Assembly: GCA_947037025.1 (NCBI GenBank) | Contig: CAMQSU010000012.1 | Coordinates: 1 to 45,595 of the forward strand | Reading direction: 5' to 3' | DNA from: an uncultured Clostridia bacterium | GTDB lineage: Bacteria > Bacillota > Clostridia > Christensenellales > UBA3700 | Length of the DNA stretch: 45,595 nt | Part shown: piece after piece, positions 45,407 through 45,595 of the stretch | Position numbering within the stretch: the stretch's first letter is position 1 | Layout of the letters: each line of letters starts with the position of its first letter | Program-made: the position numbers and the translations under genes | Notes under the pieces: generated by a model | Told to the model about the DNA's origin: nothing | Seen by the model: the letters and a program-made list of their open reading frames with translations, nothing else | The model's database searches: none

Positions 45407-45593
45407 CCGCTGAGCGGCTTGTCGTAGCACGACTGGCGATTTGCGACAGCCTGTGCTGTCGTGGGTTTGGCTCGTTCGGTCGTAGCACGGTCGTAGCACG
45501 ACTGGCGATTTGACCGCCTGTGCGGTCGGTTTGGCTCGTTCGGTCATAGCATGTCCGCTGAGCGGCTTCAGTTCCGACAGGTCATAGCATGAC
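45407..45593. repeat. GC-rich palindromic repeat cluster, right copy
   Basis: Contains CCGCTGAGCGG twice (45407-45417, 45555-45565), GTCGT-AGC-ACGAC twice (45421-45433, 45490-45502) plus shortened forms at 45479 and 45543, its variant GTCAT-AGC-ATGAC (45581-45593), and GACAGC-CTGT-GCTGTC (45445-45460) with variant GACCGC-CTGT-GCGGTC (45512-45527). Two ~55-bp composite units (45421 and 45490) share the order palindrome, TGGCGATTTG, palindrome, GGTTTGGCTCGTTCG. Stem changes are compensatory in both variant types. The cluster may continue past the window end. Confidence 0.85.
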
Positions 45594-45595
45594 TT

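Noticed and set aside
45297..45547. N-terminal extension of the DUF898-like gene and another minus-strand frame there
   Set aside because: The upstream codons translate the palindromic repeats. A clear AAAGGAG site places the start at 45379.
45407..45593. CRISPR array
   Set aside because: Repeat units are short palindromes in mixed order with no regular unique spacers, and no cas gene is in the window.

Overview
The window looks like chromosomal DNA from a low-GC, strictly anaerobic, clostridia-like Firmicute. The evidence is the AT-rich intergenic DNA, strong AGGAGG-type ribosome binding sites, TTGACA-17-TATAAT promoters, an AddAB-type (not RecBCD) recombination nuclease, rubrerythrin, a fluoride riboswitch, and a gene set built on oxygen-sensitive Fe-S chemistry. 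I cannot name a species. A gut or similar polymer-rich habitat is plausible (BspA-like giant surface protein, GH20 hexosaminidase), but that is inference.

Layout, left to right. (1) 1-139: the 5' part of a tRNA-Ala(UGC) gene running off the left edge, with its promoter. (2) 460-1796: a CorA metal-ion channel gene behind a ~220-nt structured leader that contains an intrinsic terminator, so it is probably controlled by attenuation. (3) 2004-9813: an unknown membrane protein and the addB-addA operon. (4) 9853-10988: a divergent lipoprotein gene with its own promoter and terminator. (5) 11025-18918: a seven-gene minus-strand operon with one clear promoter: a FadH-like flavin/Fe-S oxidoreductase, a CooC-like ATPase, two divergent 2-hydroxyacyl-CoA-dehydratase (HgdA/B)-like subunits, an HgdC/BadF-type ATP-dependent activase, a 37-residue microprotein missed by length cut-offs, and a small protein resembling part of acetyl-CoA synthase (CdhC/AcsB). 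(6) 19356-30849: assorted metabolic genes: an ECF S-component fused to a methyltransferase, GH20 hexosaminidase, rubrerythrin, a DUF2804-like protein, an iron alcohol dehydrogenase, a two-pass membrane protein with a coiled coil and a histone-H1-like tail, an FAD oxidoreductase, and a cation/proton antiporter under a fluoride riboswitch. (7) 31106-43963: one 12.8-kb gene for a 4254-residue secreted, membrane-anchored BspA-type leucine-rich-repeat protein. (8) 44224-45593: a DUF898-like membrane protein gene bracketed by clusters of GC-rich palindromic repeats.

The best candidate for an undescribed system is the operon at 11025-18918. HgdC-type activases use ATP to push single electrons at very low potential into HgdA/B-type Fe-S proteins. 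Here that engine is joined to a CooC-like ATPase with the CxC motif used in nickel insertion into CO dehydrogenase, a protein resembling the part of acetyl-CoA synthase just before its nickel site, and an NAD(P)H/flavin/Fe-S oxidoreductase that could supply electrons. No CO dehydrogenase, corrinoid protein, CoA-transferase or acyl-CoA dehydrogenase lies nearby, so this is neither a standard Wood-Ljungdahl nor a standard amino-acid fermentation operon. I infer an ATP-driven reductase, possibly with an unusual metal centre; the substrate is unknown.

Start codons were mostly moved inward from the longest reading frame to the Met that follows a good ribosome binding site. All family assignments come from reading motifs by eye; no database search was run.
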